This document shows, one piece after another, positions 17,960 through 26,734 of a stretch of DNA of 64,000 nucleotides. The position numbers and the translations under genes were made by a program. The DNA comes from a virus: positions 37,798 to 101,797 of the IMG/VR virus record IMGVR_UViG_3300043788_000131. One strand, given 5' to 3'. Within the stretch, counting starts at the first letter, position 1; the number at the start of each line of letters is the position of its first letter. Under the pieces are notes generated by a model. That model did no database searches and was not told where the DNA came from. It worked only from the letters and a program-made list of their open reading frames with translations.

Positions 17960-19000
17960 TTAGTAAGCGATGATCGGGGAGCGGCGGATCAAACCTCCCA
18001 TTTGGCTGCTGAAGCTCTGGAGTGGGGCTGGCACTATCGGCGAATAGGTGAGGACGAGGATGCCGGCGCCGGCATTGAAGGCGCCTGCTGCATTGGTTCC
18101 GAAGTTGCCGACACCACCTGAGCCACCGCCGTACAAACCGCCGTTACCGGGTTTGCCCGCATTGGTCGCGCCACCATTTCCACCCGATCCGCCGCCGCCG
18201 CCGCCTGGGCCGGCCGTTGCCGAGTTGGATGTCTGGGTCCAGAGATTGTTGGTCGCTCCGTCGCCGCCTGCGCCGTTTGTGGACGTGCCTGCATTGTTGA
18301 ATGGGCCACCACCACCGCCGCCAGATCCCGTTCCGGCCGTGCCAGCCGTACCAGCCCCGCCGGGGCCGCCGGCTGCGCCGCCAGGGCCGCCTCCTGATCC
18401 ACCTTGGCCGTTGCCTCCAGTTGTCCCGGATGAGTTGGTAGTGTTCCCTTGAGCGACACCGATTGATCCACCATTCGAGCCGCCACCGCCTGCGCCGCCG
18501 CTGGATGAGGAGGTAGTATCTCCGGTGGTCGATCCGCCGGCCGCGCCTACACCGCTAGGACCGCCCGCACCACCGCCGCCGGAGCCTGGTGAAGCATTGG
18601 CCGTTGTCGCAGCACCGCCAGCGCCGCCATTGTTGTTGGCTGTTGTGCCTGTGCCGCCTGAACCGCCAGCCGGTGCCGTGCCACTATTGAATGTCGCGCC
18701 ACCTCCACCAAAGGCTTTAGTGCCTACAGTTGCGTTGTCGTCTTTCAATATCTGAGTGAAGGTGCCAGCAGTTCCGTTAGTGCTGTATGATCCGGGCCCG
18801 CCAGCGCCGATTTGACAGGTGCGTGTAGCTCCCTGTGTGTAAGCTTGGTTCTGGTTTTTCCGATATTCGCCGCCGCCACCGCCGCAAGGAAACGAGCCGC
18901 CGCCGCCAGCGCCTACGCATTCAACGAAATTATTCGCCGAGTTCCAGTCACTCGGAATTACCGTAGTCAGGCCGCTGGTGATGAAAACAACGGTTGCCAT
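17960..19000 (-). CDS. Glycine-rich (polyglycine) adhesin-like protein
   Basis: 346 residues. The N-terminal MATVVFITSGLTTVIPSDW and VECVGAGGGG are typical of the phage glycine-rich domain. From about residue 35 to 325 the protein is Gly motifs such as GGAGGAATT and GPGGAAGGPGGAG, then a short C-terminal beta segment (GAGILVLTYSP). Known analogues are phage fibre-tip adhesins whose Gly motifs pack as a polyglycine-II lattice with variable receptor loops. Here it is one of two such genes. Confidence 0.75.
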   Translation of the reverse strand: MATVVFITSGLTTVIPSDWNSANNFVECVGAGGGGSFPCGGGGGEYRKNQNQAYTQGATRTCQIGAGGPGSYSTNGTAGTFTQILKDDNATVGTKAFGGGGATFNSGTAPAGGSGGTGTTANNNGGAGGAATTANASPGSGGGGAGGPSGVGAAGGSTTGDTTSSSSGGAGGGGSNGGSIGVAQGNTTNSSGTTGGNGQGGSGGGPGGAAGGPGGAGTAGTAGTGSGGGGGGPFNNAGTSTNGAGGDGATNNLWTQTSNSATAGPGGGGGGSGGNGGATNAGKPGNGGLYGGGSGGVGNFGTNAAGAFNAGAGILVLTYSPIVPAPLQSFSSQMGGLIRRSPIIAY

Positions 19001-19015
19001 AGGTTAAAGCCCAAC

Positions 19016-19037
19016 AAAAAGCCGCCCGGAGGCGGCT
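19016..19037 (-). terminator. Intrinsic terminator
   Basis: Minus-strand stem AGCCGCC / GGCGGCT with a 4-nt loop followed by TTTTT, between the genes at 19062-19589 and 17960-19000. Confidence 0.85.
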
Positions 19038-19061
19038 CGAAATGGGAAGCGGGCGTTCTTT

Positions 19062-19589
19062 TTAGGGCTTTGGAATAACTGTTGCAGGAACAGTCTTTGG
19101 CAGTGCCGTGCCTTTGTCGCCCGGAGTGCCGGCGGGTATCGTAAATGCCGGAGCAGTGAACAATCCGGTAGCCGGGTTAAACGTGCAGCCAATGGTGATG
19201 AGCGGCGAGTAGCACAGCGCTATCGTGAAGCCGGCCGGCGCGGAATCAATGGCGGGGTCGGCGGCTACAAGCTGCTGCACCGTGTTCGTGCCGTCGATGA
19301 GGGCACAAGTCAGTTGCGGCGGCGCGACGCCGGTCGCGGTCTGAATTGCACTTATCCATTGCGGATACCCGTCGGCGCTTACCGCATTTGGCGGCACCGA
19401 CTGGATCAGCGCAGACTCGCCGGGGAGCAAAGGGTGCAAACTCGGTGGCGTGAGCGAGTGCCCGACAATGACTGCCGGGGTTGTGCCGTCCGGCATTGTT
19501 CCGAGAGAAATCTGGCCTTCGTCATCAGCAATGGTGCGCCGGTGCATCTTCGATGCCGTCGCGTAAACAATCGCATACGACGCAGCCAT
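19062..19589 (-). CDS. Unknown structural-type protein between the two polyglycine genes
   Basis: 175 residues, ATG at 19589 with AAGGGA upstream. Begins MAASYAIVYATASKMHRRTI, ends Pro/Thr-rich (PAGTPGDKGTALPKTVPAT). The middle contains GYPQWISAIQTATGVAPPQL. No signal peptide. A minor virion protein is likely because it lies among adhesin genes and ends just before a terminator. Confidence 0.6.
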   Translation of the reverse strand: MAASYAIVYATASKMHRRTIADDEGQISLGTMPDGTTPAVIVGHSLTPPSLHPLLPGESALIQSVPPNAVSADGYPQWISAIQTATGVAPPQLTCALIDGTNTVQQLVAADPAIDSAPAGFTIALCYSPLITIGCTFNPATGLFTAPAFTIPAGTPGDKGTALPKTVPATVIPKP

Positions 19590-19620
19590 GATTGTCCCTT
19601 TGCAGATCGCCGGCCTGGGA

Positions 19621-20700
19621 CTACCAGTACGGGACCATGATCGTCTGGTTCCTTAGGCGGACGAGTTGGTCTGCTCCGTCGTGAAACATTCCCGCCCAAA
19701 CAATGAGGGGGTTGAAGGTGATGCCGATCAGGCCGCCGGCACCCGTGCCACCCGCGGGAGCGGTTGTCATTGTCCCGTTGGCTGAGCCCGATCCGGCACC
19801 GCCGCCACCGTAATTTCCTCCATTCCCGCCCTTCAAAACGGAAGTGGTCGTCGACGATCCGGTGGCGCCAGAGCCGCCGCCGCCGCCGCCCGCGCCATGC
19901 GTGCCGTCATAGGTGGTGTCAGAGCCTCCATTGCCGCCTGTATTCGTGGTGGTTGCGCCGGAAGAACCGTTTGATCCTGATGCGCCGCCGCCTATGGTGC
20001 CGTTGGCCCCGGTCGTGCCGCCGCCAGTACCAGCGCCAGCGCCGCTTGTTCCTTGGCCGCCATTAGCGCCGGTCGTCGTCGTGGAGGTTGTGCCGGCGGT
20101 CGACGAGCCACCATTTGACCCGCCACCGCCACCGCCACCGGCGTTGTTCACGCTTGAAGTATTGCTGCCTCCGGCCTTGCCGCCGCCTACGGAGCCAGCC
20201 GCGCCACCGCCGCCGCCGCCGGGGGCATTTGTGCCCGTGCCGGTGGTGGACGTGCCACCTTGTCCGCCGGTTTGCGAAACGGCGGTATAAGTTACGGCAG
20301 GTGACCCGTTGGTAACCCCGGCGCCACCGGCACCGCCTGTCGCTGTCGTGCTGGCGGCCCCATCAGGTCCCGCGTTCCCGCACTGCGCTTCGTAGGTGTT
20401 TGTTGTTGTTGTGCCCTGCCAAAACGTAGCGAGGGTGTTTTGGTCGGCGGTGTTCGTATTTTGCGCGGCAATGGCGAACGCCGTGGTGGAGGAGAGAATG
20501 CCTGCGGACCATGTCAGCAGATAAGACCCACCTCCGCCGCCACCCGCCGCGCCACCTCCAGCCGTGGCGCCGTTGCCGTTGTGGCCGTTTCCACCCTTGC
20601 CACCAGAGCCCACTAACTGGACGGTATGCCCTTGCTCCTGGAAACTATTTACCTTGGCCCAGGGCGATGAACTTGCCGAGGTGAGAAAGACCTGCGCCAT
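19621..20700 (-). CDS. Second glycine-rich (polyglycine) adhesin-like protein
   Basis: 359 residues, ATG at 20700 after GGTGAG. N-terminal SSPWAKVNSFQEQGHTVQLV is followed by about 260 residues of Gly/Ser/Thr/Asn repeats (GGGGGAAGSVGGGKAGG, GGGGGGSNGGSST) and a C-terminal cap (AGGLIGITFNPLIVWAGM). Same architecture as the protein at 17960-19000 but divergent N- and C-terminal caps, so probably two alternative or cooperating fibre tips. Confidence 0.75.
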   Translation of the reverse strand: MAQVFLTSASSSPWAKVNSFQEQGHTVQLVGSGGKGGNGHNGNGATAGGGAAGGGGGGSYLLTWSAGILSSTTAFAIAAQNTNTADQNTLATFWQGTTTTNTYEAQCGNAGPDGAASTTATGGAGGAGVTNGSPAVTYTAVSQTGGQGGTSTTGTGTNAPGGGGGGAAGSVGGGKAGGSNTSSVNNAGGGGGGGSNGGSSTAGTTSTTTTGANGGQGTSGAGAGTGGGTTGANGTIGGGASGSNGSSGATTTNTGGNGGSDTTYDGTHGAGGGGGGSGATGSSTTTSVLKGGNGGNYGGGGAGSGSANGTMTTAPAGGTGAGGLIGITFNPLIVWAGMFHDGADQLVRLRNQTIMVPYW

Positions 20701-20703
20701 TTC

Positions 20704-21024
20704 TCACCCCATTACGATCGCGTCCGTGTCCATGCTGCGCTTGAAGTGCGGGTTCTCGGTGCAGCGGATCAGGTACATCTTGATTGGTAGTTGTTCGAGG
20801 ACCGCGGGATCGTTGCGCGATCTGATCCATTCGCCGACGCACCGCTCGATGGTTGCTATCAGCCATGGAATTTTCTCCCACGGCACCGGCTCCTCGACCT
20901 GCAGGCCCTCGATAACAAAGCAGAGTTCGTCGATGCGGGTGTGGTGGCAGAAGGCCTCTTTCTGATCCACGACGAAGCGCAAGCCGCCGTAGGGATCGAG
21001 GATGCCGCAAACGTCGCTCTTCAT
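20704..21024 (-). CDS. Unknown small protein
   Basis: 106 residues, MKSDVCGILDPYGGLRFVVD at the start, then charged helical sequence (WLIATIERCVGEWIRSRNDP) and a C-terminal MYLIRCTENPHFKR. Four bases separate it from the polyglycine gene downstream, and its start is adjacent to the stop of the 47-residue gene upstream. Not recognised. Confidence 0.6.
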   Translation of the reverse strand: MKSDVCGILDPYGGLRFVVDQKEAFCHHTRIDELCFVIEGLQVEEPVPWEKIPWLIATIERCVGEWIRSRNDPAVLEQLPIKMYLIRCTENPHFKRSMDTDAIVMG

Positions 21025-21168
21025 TTACCCCGAGGCCAGACTGATGATGCGCTGGATGATCGAGGGAAAATTCACGCCAAACTGCGCCCAGATCGGCAGC
21101 ACATACGGCGTGAGGTTGATCGGGTTCGACTGGTCCGCGATCAACCCGTAGTAGATCGCTGGCATCAT
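21025..21168 (-). CDS. 47-residue protein of unknown function
   Basis: Starts MMPAIYYGLIADQSN at 21168 with GAGG 9 bp upstream. The second ATG at 21165 is possible. Moderately hydrophobic (YVLPIWAQFGVNFPSIIQRI). Tucked between two structural-type genes with only 2 bp spacing to the upstream stop. Confidence 0.5.
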   Translation of the reverse strand: MMPAIYYGLIADQSNPINLTPYVLPIWAQFGVNFPSIIQRIISLASG

Positions 21169-21170
21169 CG

Positions 21171-21500
21171 TCAGATCCTCAGAAGCTTCCAGGGGAAGGT
21201 GCGGCCGGTGCCGGCCTGCTGGTTCAGCGTGACCTTGAGCGATTGATCGCTCGCGATCGGCGGGCTGATCTTGTGATCGTTCAGTTGGTTGTGCTGGTAG
21301 GTGCCCTTCCAAGCCTGGGTGAGCGCGCCGCCGTTGAGCGTGACCGTGTAGATGCGCACTTCCAGGAGATCGCCGTTCACCAGATTGGTAACGTCCACCT
21401 CAAAGACGAAGGTGGCGTTGTTGCTGTCGGTGACCAGCGTCGTTTCCGAGCCAATCGAAAGCGCACCCGTGGTGCCGCTGGAGGACAGGGTCCACGCCAT
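21171..21500 (-). CDS. Small beta-rich structural protein
   Basis: 109 residues from the ATG at 21500 (a TTG at 21509 is an alternative). Sequence such as WTLSSSGTTGALSIGSET and NATFVFEVDVTNLVNGDLLE suggests an all-beta virion protein. Neighbours are virion proteins on both sides. No catalytic motif. Confidence 0.6.
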   Translation of the reverse strand: MAWTLSSSGTTGALSIGSETTLVTDSNNATFVFEVDVTNLVNGDLLEVRIYTVTLNGGALTQAWKGTYQHNQLNDHKISPPIASDQSLKVTLNQQAGTGRTFPWKLLRI

Positions 21501-21529
21501 CGCTGCCAAACCTGAGTTTTAGGTGTTTG

Positions 21530-22345
21530 CTACTGATAGATGCCGTAGACAGAGACATCTATCGTGGAGGAGCCGGAGCCAGTTTGACACCGCGCCCACA
21601 AGTTGGTGCCGTTGGGGACTGAAATGAAGTACGGCCCCCAGGAGGCTGGCAACGGCGCCGCATAAGCCACGTTGTCCCAAAAACCGGCGACGTCAGGGAT
21701 GATGACTTGCTGTGAGCCGCCCGCACCGAGCGCAATATCCAAAAGGAAGTGGGTGTCCGTAGAGGGCGACACTTGGTTGTCCAGGCCAATCAGAAGGCCC
21801 ATGTAATCGCGTGCCGTCACGCCAAGACTGGTGTAGCTGCCTTTTGTGTTGGAGGCGCCAGCGGTGATCGTGGTGCCATGGCTGGAAGCGGTGAGGGCAC
21901 CGATCGAATCTACGCCCGCGGCGCCTTCCATCTGCGTGAAAGAGCCATCGAATAGCTGGACAGCCACGTTACAGCCGGCCGAGGCGGTGTTGGATTGGCC
22001 GCGGGCCGAAATCCTGGTGCCGGCTGGCACCGTGATCGGGAAGAAGTAGAACGAACAGATTTCGTTAACAAAGGCCGCGCAACCGGCCAGATTATTGACG
22101 ACGACTTTCTCGGATGCGGCGGCGCCTATGGCAATGTCCACTAGGAACGTGCCGGTGCCACTAGTGACGTCGATGGTGACGCCCATCCAGCAGGCGTCGA
22201 ATGCGGTTGAGGCTATTAGAGTAGTGTAGGCGCCTTTGGTGTTGGTCGAGCCAGATGCAGTGATAGCAATGCCAGAGCTTCCGGCGGCTAAAACCCCGGA
22301 TTTGCCATTGCAAATCTCAAGGCCGAGAGGAAAACCGCCCGCCAT
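21530..22345 (-). CDS. Structural protein with internal jelly-roll duplication
   Basis: 271 residues made of two similar halves. Half 1 has TNTKGAYTTLIAS, TFLVDIAIGAAASEKVV and FFPITVPAGTRISARGQS. Half 2 has SNTKGSYTSLGVT, HFLLDIALGAGGSQQVI and YFISVPNGTNLWARCQT. Each half looks like a beta-sandwich of about 125 residues. A decoration or receptor-binding head is plausible. Confidence 0.7.
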   Translation of the reverse strand: MAGGFPLGLEICNGKSGVLAAGSSGIAITASGSTNTKGAYTTLIASTAFDACWMGVTIDVTSGTGTFLVDIAIGAAASEKVVVNNLAGCAAFVNEICSFYFFPITVPAGTRISARGQSNTASAGCNVAVQLFDGSFTQMEGAAGVDSIGALTASSHGTTITAGASNTKGSYTSLGVTARDYMGLLIGLDNQVSPSTDTHFLLDIALGAGGSQQVIIPDVAGFWDNVAYAAPLPASWGPYFISVPNGTNLWARCQTGSGSSTIDVSVYGIYQ

Positions 22346-22370
22346 AACAAGCCCCGCGATGTAAGAGAGA

Positions 22371-22673
22371 TCAGGTTTTGCCGATGTCAGTCCAAAGCAT
22401 CTGACCGGCTTCGATGCGCTTCAGCTTTTCCTCGAATGGGTCACATACGCCAGTAGCCGCGCACCGAGGGCAAATAAGCCCATCGAGGTAATTCGTCCCC
22501 CCGTGGATTCGGCAAAAACCGCCGACATCAGCGGGATCGGCGAAGGGCGGGACGAACACGGCTTTCTGGCAGTGCGCACAGACGAAGCCGTCCGATTCCT
22601 TGACCCGTTGCTGTCCTTTGGATCGCTGTGGGTCATCGTCGGTCTGTATGAAGTAGAAGCCGGTGCGTCTCAT
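22371..22673 (-). CDS. Small zinc-ribbon-type protein
   Basis: 100 residues beginning MRRTGFYFIQTDDD; the ATG at 22673 overlaps the stop of the FkbM methyltransferase gene (ATGA). Contains CAHC (about residues 31-34) and CPRC (about 67-70) with intervening Cys/His (FCRIHGG), consistent with zinc binding. Co-translated with the methyltransferase. Role unknown. Confidence 0.6.
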   Translation of the reverse strand: MRRTGFYFIQTDDDPQRSKGQQRVKESDGFVCAHCQKAVFVPPFADPADVGGFCRIHGGTNYLDGLICPRCAATGVCDPFEEKLKRIEAGQMLWTDIGKT

Positions 22674-23455
22674 GGCCGTAGGATCTTCGAGGCCGGCGGT
22701 TGCTGCTGGAAGAACCTCAAGGTCGGATCGCCCTTGGGGACGCACACGACGTTGATGCCCGCCGGAATGAACTCGTAGTTCTGCCCGAGGTGAAACTTGA
22801 GCACATCCATGCCGCAGACGTGGTGCTCGATCTGTAGCACCGGCTTGAACCGCGCGATCGTCTCGCGCGCGCCGCGCAGCGCCTTCGGCTCCATGCCCTC
22901 GATGTCGAGCTTGAGGAAGTCGAGACGCGGCAGCTTCAGCGCGTCGATCGCCATCTTCCTGACCATCACCCTGCGCATCGGTTGGGCGCCTGGATCACAT
23001 TCGGCGTCCATGTGGCAGCCGCCGGAATTGTGGGGGGTTTCGCAGTCCCACTCCGGGATCTCCGCCTCGCCCGGCTCGGCGTCGAGGATTGCTCGGAAGG
23101 CGCGGGCGTTCGTACAGTTGTTGATCGCGATATTGCCGCACAGAGCGTAGAAGACGCGCTCCTGCGGCTCGATGGCGATGATGTCGCCCCAGCCGCGGAT
23201 GGCGTTGGCCCAGGCGACGGTGATGTAGCCGATGTTCGCCCCGCCATCGACTACCATCAGGTGTGTGTTTCGCGTCTGCTTGAGCGCCTGCAAAATCTGT
23301 ATGCCCGCCGCGATTTCGCGGATTTCGCAGTCGCCGTTCTCAAGGATACAGGCACCCCCGCCCAGGCCCTCGTGGTTGGTGTCGTAGTCGAGGCGATTAA
23401 CGATCAGCGTGCCGGTGTCGGCCGCCGCGAGCACAAACGAGAGCTTGCGGTTCAT
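22670..23455 (-). CDS. FkbM-family methyltransferase
   Basis: 261 residues. SAM-binding motif VVDGGANIGYITV at 68-80, the acidic IEPQ at about 95-98 and the family motif LKLDIEGME at 181-189 are all present. The family methylates hydroxyls of sugars and related natural products using S-adenosylmethionine. The gene is translationally coupled on both sides (ATGA overlaps at 23455 and 22673). It lies downstream of the TPR-glycosyltransferase gene at 24041, suggesting modification of a glycan. Confidence 0.82.
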   Translation of the reverse strand: MNRKLSFVLAAADTGTLIVNRLDYDTNHEGLGGGACILENGDCEIREIAAGIQILQALKQTRNTHLMVVDGGANIGYITVAWANAIRGWGDIIAIEPQERVFYALCGNIAINNCTNARAFRAILDAEPGEAEIPEWDCETPHNSGGCHMDAECDPGAQPMRRVMVRKMAIDALKLPRLDFLKLDIEGMEPKALRGARETIARFKPVLQIEHHVCGMDVLKFHLGQNYEFIPAGINVVCVPKGDPTLRFFQQQPPASKILRP

Positions 23456-23628
23456 GCCCGGCCCGCCATGACAGCGGTTGCATGGGCGTGGGCGACTAGA
23501 AACATCCCCGCAAAGGCGGCGCCTTGGCCGAATTCATCAACCTGGAGGAGTTTCGCCGCCGCCGAAAGAAGTCCAGCCGAAACAGTGGCCAGACAAAAAG
23601 GCAACGCGACGTCGATCAACTTCCTCAT
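23452..23628 (-). CDS. 58-residue membrane protein
   Basis: Starts MRKLIDVALPFCLATVSAGL at 23628, overlapping the stop of the upstream gene (ATGA), and its own stop overlaps the FkbM gene start. Two hydrophobic stretches (LPFCLATVSAGLLSAAA, GAAFAGMFLVAHAHATAV). Function unknown; it could hold neighbouring sugar enzymes at the membrane, which is only inference. Confidence 0.55.
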   Translation of the reverse strand: MRKLIDVALPFCLATVSAGLLSAAAKLLQVDEFGQGAAFAGMFLVAHAHATAVMAGRA

Positions 23629-24044
23629 AGCGCCTCGATCTCGATGACTTCCTCGCCCGCCTGCTGCGTGCCGTTGAGCATCGGGAAGAAGGTCTGATCG
23701 TCGGCGGCGACGGTAAGGACGAGCTCGTTCTTGCGGCGGGCTGCCTTGAACATGTCGCCGGCCCAAACGCGGGCGATGGCGTCTTTCAGTTTCTCGGCCA
23801 CGACTTCGGCGAGCTCATCCGGCGAGCACGGCACCTTAGTTATCGCCGGCTGGTTCGGATCGGGCTGAACAATCCACTTCGCGTCGAACGAAGTCTCGCC
23901 CTCGCGGATCGGCCGCCACAGGTCCTCTTTCTTGACCTTGTAGCCGGCCTCGGTGCAGCCGCCGCGCGAGGCGGTGTAGCAGATGCGGATTTCGTCGCCC
24001 TCAACCAGGGCCACGGGCTTCACGCGAGCAAAGATGGTTTTCAC
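23625..24044 (-). CDS. Unknown protein in the sugar-modification cluster
   Basis: 139 residues. A GTG start at 24044 overlaps the stop of the TPR-glycosyltransferase gene (GTGA), with GGAAA upstream. First half beta-rich (VKPVALVEGDEIRICYTASR, then GYKVKKEDLWRPIREGETSF). Second half helical (PDELAEVVAEKLKDAIARVW). Not recognised. Confidence 0.55.
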   Translation of the reverse strand: MKTIFARVKPVALVEGDEIRICYTASRGGCTEAGYKVKKEDLWRPIREGETSFDAKWIVQPDPNQPAITKVPCSPDELAEVVAEKLKDAIARVWAGDMFKAARRKNELVLTVAADDQTFFPMLNGTQQAGEEVIEIEAL

Positions 24045-25411
24045 AGGTTTTCCAGCGCGAGTTTCACGTTTGCGATGACGCTGTCCCAATCGCCGAGCGC
24101 GGGCTGACGGAAGACCTTCATCGAGGAGTACCAGATCGTTTCGTTGTCCTCGCGCATCCACGGCCAGTAGCCGTTGAAGCGCACGAGGTTCCAAACAGAC
24201 TTGCCGAGCGCGCCGGCGAGGTGCGCGACCGCGGTGTCGACCGTGATGACCAGATCGAGGTTCTTGATGAACTGCGCAGTGTCGTGCAGGTCGTCGATCA
24301 ACTCGACAAAGTTGGCGATCGGCATATCGCGCGGGATGTCCGCCTTCGGCACCTGCAGCGAGACGAAGGTGACGCCCTTGATGCCCATGAGTGGGCGGAG
24401 CATTTCCAGCGGAATCGACTTGGCGCTGGCAGAGGCCTCGGTCTCAGGCTGTAAAGGGCGGCGCCCACTCGACCAGCACAGGCCGACGCGCAAGCGCTCG
24501 GGCAGCGCCGCCAGCCGCTTAGCAAACTCGTCGGGCTGGTCGCCGTATCTCGGCTGCGTCGTAAGATAGGGGAAGGGCCGAATGTCGGCCGGCCCCATGC
24601 CAAGCAGTCGCGGCACGTCGAGCAGCGGGCACGAAAAGTCGATTGCCGCAGGGTCTTTGTACTGGTCGCCGCTGGCAAGGACATCGCTGCTGAATGACGC
24701 CTCGGCAAGCCGCTTTGCGGTTGGCCTCACTTCGAGGATAATGCGGGCGAAGGGGTAGCGCTTCTGGACATCGTCAACGAAACGCAGCGCCATGATCTCA
24801 TCGCCGTATCCCTGCTCGGAGAAGAGCAGGATCTGCCTGTCGTCGAGGTCTTGGCCCTCCCAAGGCTTGAAGGTTCGGAACGGGCGAGGCGGGAACGGCG
24901 TGTCGAACCAGCGCCAGTGGTAGTTTTCGAACCCCTCTCTCCAGCGGCCAAGCGCGAGGTAGATCACCCCCAGCTTGACGCGGGCATCCTGGTTATGAGG
25001 CTCGATCTCAAGCGCGGCCTCGAACTCCTTCGCTGCCGCATCAAGCTCCATGGTGTGGGCGAACATCCCCCCACAGAGAATGTGCGGCGTAGCGGTGTTC
25101 GCGAGTTCGAGCGCACGCTGGAACGACAGCCGCGCCGATTCCCACATGCCGTTTTCGGCGAAGGCATAGCCGCGATTCGACCAGACGTCTGGCTGGTCCT
25201 CGCGGATCGAAAGCGAGCGGTCGAAGTAAACCAGGGCGTCGAAGAACCGGCGCTCCTTGAGCAGGCAGATGCCGCGGACATGCCACGCCTCTGCGAGCTC
25301 GGGTTTCACCCGAAGCGCCTGGACGCATAGGTCGCCAGCCCGTTCGAAGGCACCCGCCTTCAACGCGCTGACCGCCAACTCCAGGATCTGGTCCCCCCGC
25401 CATGTGACCAT
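24041..25411 (-). CDS. TPR protein with GT9-like glycosyltransferase domain
   Basis: 456 residues. Residues 1-170 contain at least four TPR-like helical repeats (AWHVRGICLLKERRFFDALV, VWSNRGYAFAENGMWESARL, VKLGVIYLALGRWREGFENY). The rest resembles heptosyltransferase-type GT-B enzymes: a sensor segment ILLFSEQGYGDEIMALRFV and a C-terminal LVITVDTAVAHLAGALGKS starting at residue 387. Such proteins transfer sugars to glycans or proteins. It shares architecture with the gene at 27616-29187. Confidence 0.8.
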   Translation of the reverse strand: MVTWRGDQILELAVSALKAGAFERAGDLCVQALRVKPELAEAWHVRGICLLKERRFFDALVYFDRSLSIREDQPDVWSNRGYAFAENGMWESARLSFQRALELANTATPHILCGGMFAHTMELDAAAKEFEAALEIEPHNQDARVKLGVIYLALGRWREGFENYHWRWFDTPFPPRPFRTFKPWEGQDLDDRQILLFSEQGYGDEIMALRFVDDVQKRYPFARIILEVRPTAKRLAEASFSSDVLASGDQYKDPAAIDFSCPLLDVPRLLGMGPADIRPFPYLTTQPRYGDQPDEFAKRLAALPERLRVGLCWSSGRRPLQPETEASASAKSIPLEMLRPLMGIKGVTFVSLQVPKADIPRDMPIANFVELIDDLHDTAQFIKNLDLVITVDTAVAHLAGALGKSVWNLVRFNGYWPWMREDNETIWYSSMKVFRQPALGDWDSVIANVKLALENL

Positions 25412-25473
25412 GGCGGGAGGGTTACCAGTGGGCCACTTAGCAGCCGGTTAACGCTCCGGCGGCCTGTGAGCCC

Positions 25474-25941
25474 TTATTCCATGAAGGTGATCTGGGTCGC
25501 GATCGAGGTGTTGTAGTTCGCCGAAAGCTGACGGCAGTCGAAGCCCGCCTGGGCGGTCGCCGCGATGATCAGGAATTGCGATTCCTGGGCCGCGATCCAG
25601 CGGGTGGTGCCGCGCTGGTTGAGGCCGAAGTTCATCACCGAGGAGTTCGCGGTAACGACGGGGTCGGTCGTCAGGTTGATGGCGACTACCGCTTGGCAGG
25701 CCGCATCGGCCGGGTCGGTCGGGTTCGGGGTGAACGCGGTGCCGGCGAGGCCGGTCGTGGTCGTGAACCGCGACACGTCAAGCTGGATCTGGGTATCGGT
25801 CGCCACCGGGTTTTGCACGGCGCCGGCGATGACCTCGTACCATTTTGTACGACGCGGGGTGGCCGACTGCCATTGAGCAGCGGAGCCCTTGTAGGACGAC
25901 GACATGGTCGCCTGGAAGGCCGGAATTCCGTAGGTAGCCAT
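25474..25941 (-). CDS. Unknown structural protein
   Basis: 155 residues, ATG at 25941 with GGGAG 7 bp upstream. Starts MATYGIPAFQATMSSSYKGS; the rest is beta-rich and low in charge (NFGLNQRGTTRWIAAQESQF). Ends 60 bp before the TPR-glycosyltransferase and is preceded by a terminator. Looks like a virion protein; family not recognised. Confidence 0.6.
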   Translation of the reverse strand: MATYGIPAFQATMSSSYKGSAAQWQSATPRRTKWYEVIAGAVQNPVATDTQIQLDVSRFTTTTGLAGTAFTPNPTDPADAACQAVVAINLTTDPVVTANSSVMNFGLNQRGTTRWIAAQESQFLIIAATAQAGFDCRQLSANYNTSIATQITFME

Positions 25942-25960
25942 TGGGATACTCCCGAAAACG

Positions 25961-25982
25961 AAAAACCGCCCGGAGGGGCGGC
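25961..25982 (-). terminator. Intrinsic terminator
   Basis: Minus-strand stem CCGCCC / GGGCGG with 4-nt loop and TTTTT, between 26080 and 25941. Confidence 0.85.
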
Positions 25983-26079
25983 TTCTCAGGTCAAGGATGG
26001 CGGGCGACAGCGATTCGCCGCCGCTAGGAAAATCGCAGCGCGGCCATCCGATACGCGCTATGCGTTGAAGATCAGGTCG

Positions 26080-26733
26080 TCACCAATTCCCAAAGCCCGC
26101 AGGCGGCGTGAAGGCGTAAGCTGATTGTCCAAAGTTTGCGATCACGGCCGCACCAGCGCCTGCGATGTCGGAGCCGGCGGCAAGAGCGCCGCTTGGGCCT
26201 CCCAGAGACCCAAAGCTCAAACCACTTGTGTTTGTGGCCGGGTTGGCGGAAGGATTTGCGTTCCAATTTCCGTTATCGACGTTGAACCAAATATCGTTGT
26301 TGCCAAAGTCGACCGCCATCTGGAAAACGGAGGCAAGTGTGCGGCCGGGAAAGGCAAAATTGTTGGGGACACTATTGGCGAAAACGATGTTTCCCGACGA
26401 GGGATACCACCCAACGCTATTGCTATCTATCCCAAGGTAATTGCTGGCGCTGGGAGTGAATGAAGCATTGGCGACGCCGATACCACCAAATGCGCTGACA
26501 AACTTGAACTCCGCGTAGAACTTGCCAGTGGCGGTCTTAAAATTCTTCGCTACTATGGGCGTGTCGCCAGCACTTGAGGTGGTCCATGTGAGGCCACCAT
26601 TTGAGATCACTCCATCAGCGAAATCGCCGTTGAACCAGATGTTGGTGCCACCGGTGCCTGTAGGCGGCACAAATAGGCCCCCCGCATTCTCGAAGTTGCC
26701 GATGAGACGCGCCCGCCTGACAATGAATTGCAT
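26080..26733 (-). CDS. SPRY-like domain protein with IGNFENAGG anchor
   Basis: 217 residues, start MQFIVRRARLIGNFENAGG at 26733. The first 20 residues match those of the next gene upstream, implying a shared attachment module. Residues about 45-217 resemble the SPRY/concanavalin-like domain of phage appendages: FYAEFKFVSAFGGIGVANAS, YLGIDSNSVGWYPSSGNIVF, FQMAVDFGNNDIWFNVDNGN, ending QSAYAFTPPAGFG. Carbohydrate or protein recognition on the virion is likely. Confidence 0.72.
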   Translation of the reverse strand: MQFIVRRARLIGNFENAGGLFVPPTGTGGTNIWFNGDFADGVISNGGLTWTTSSAGDTPIVAKNFKTATGKFYAEFKFVSAFGGIGVANASFTPSASNYLGIDSNSVGWYPSSGNIVFANSVPNNFAFPGRTLASVFQMAVDFGNNDIWFNVDNGNWNANPSANPATNTSGLSFGSLGGPSGALAAGSDIAGAGAAVIANFGQSAYAFTPPAGFGNW

Positions 26734-26734
26734 G

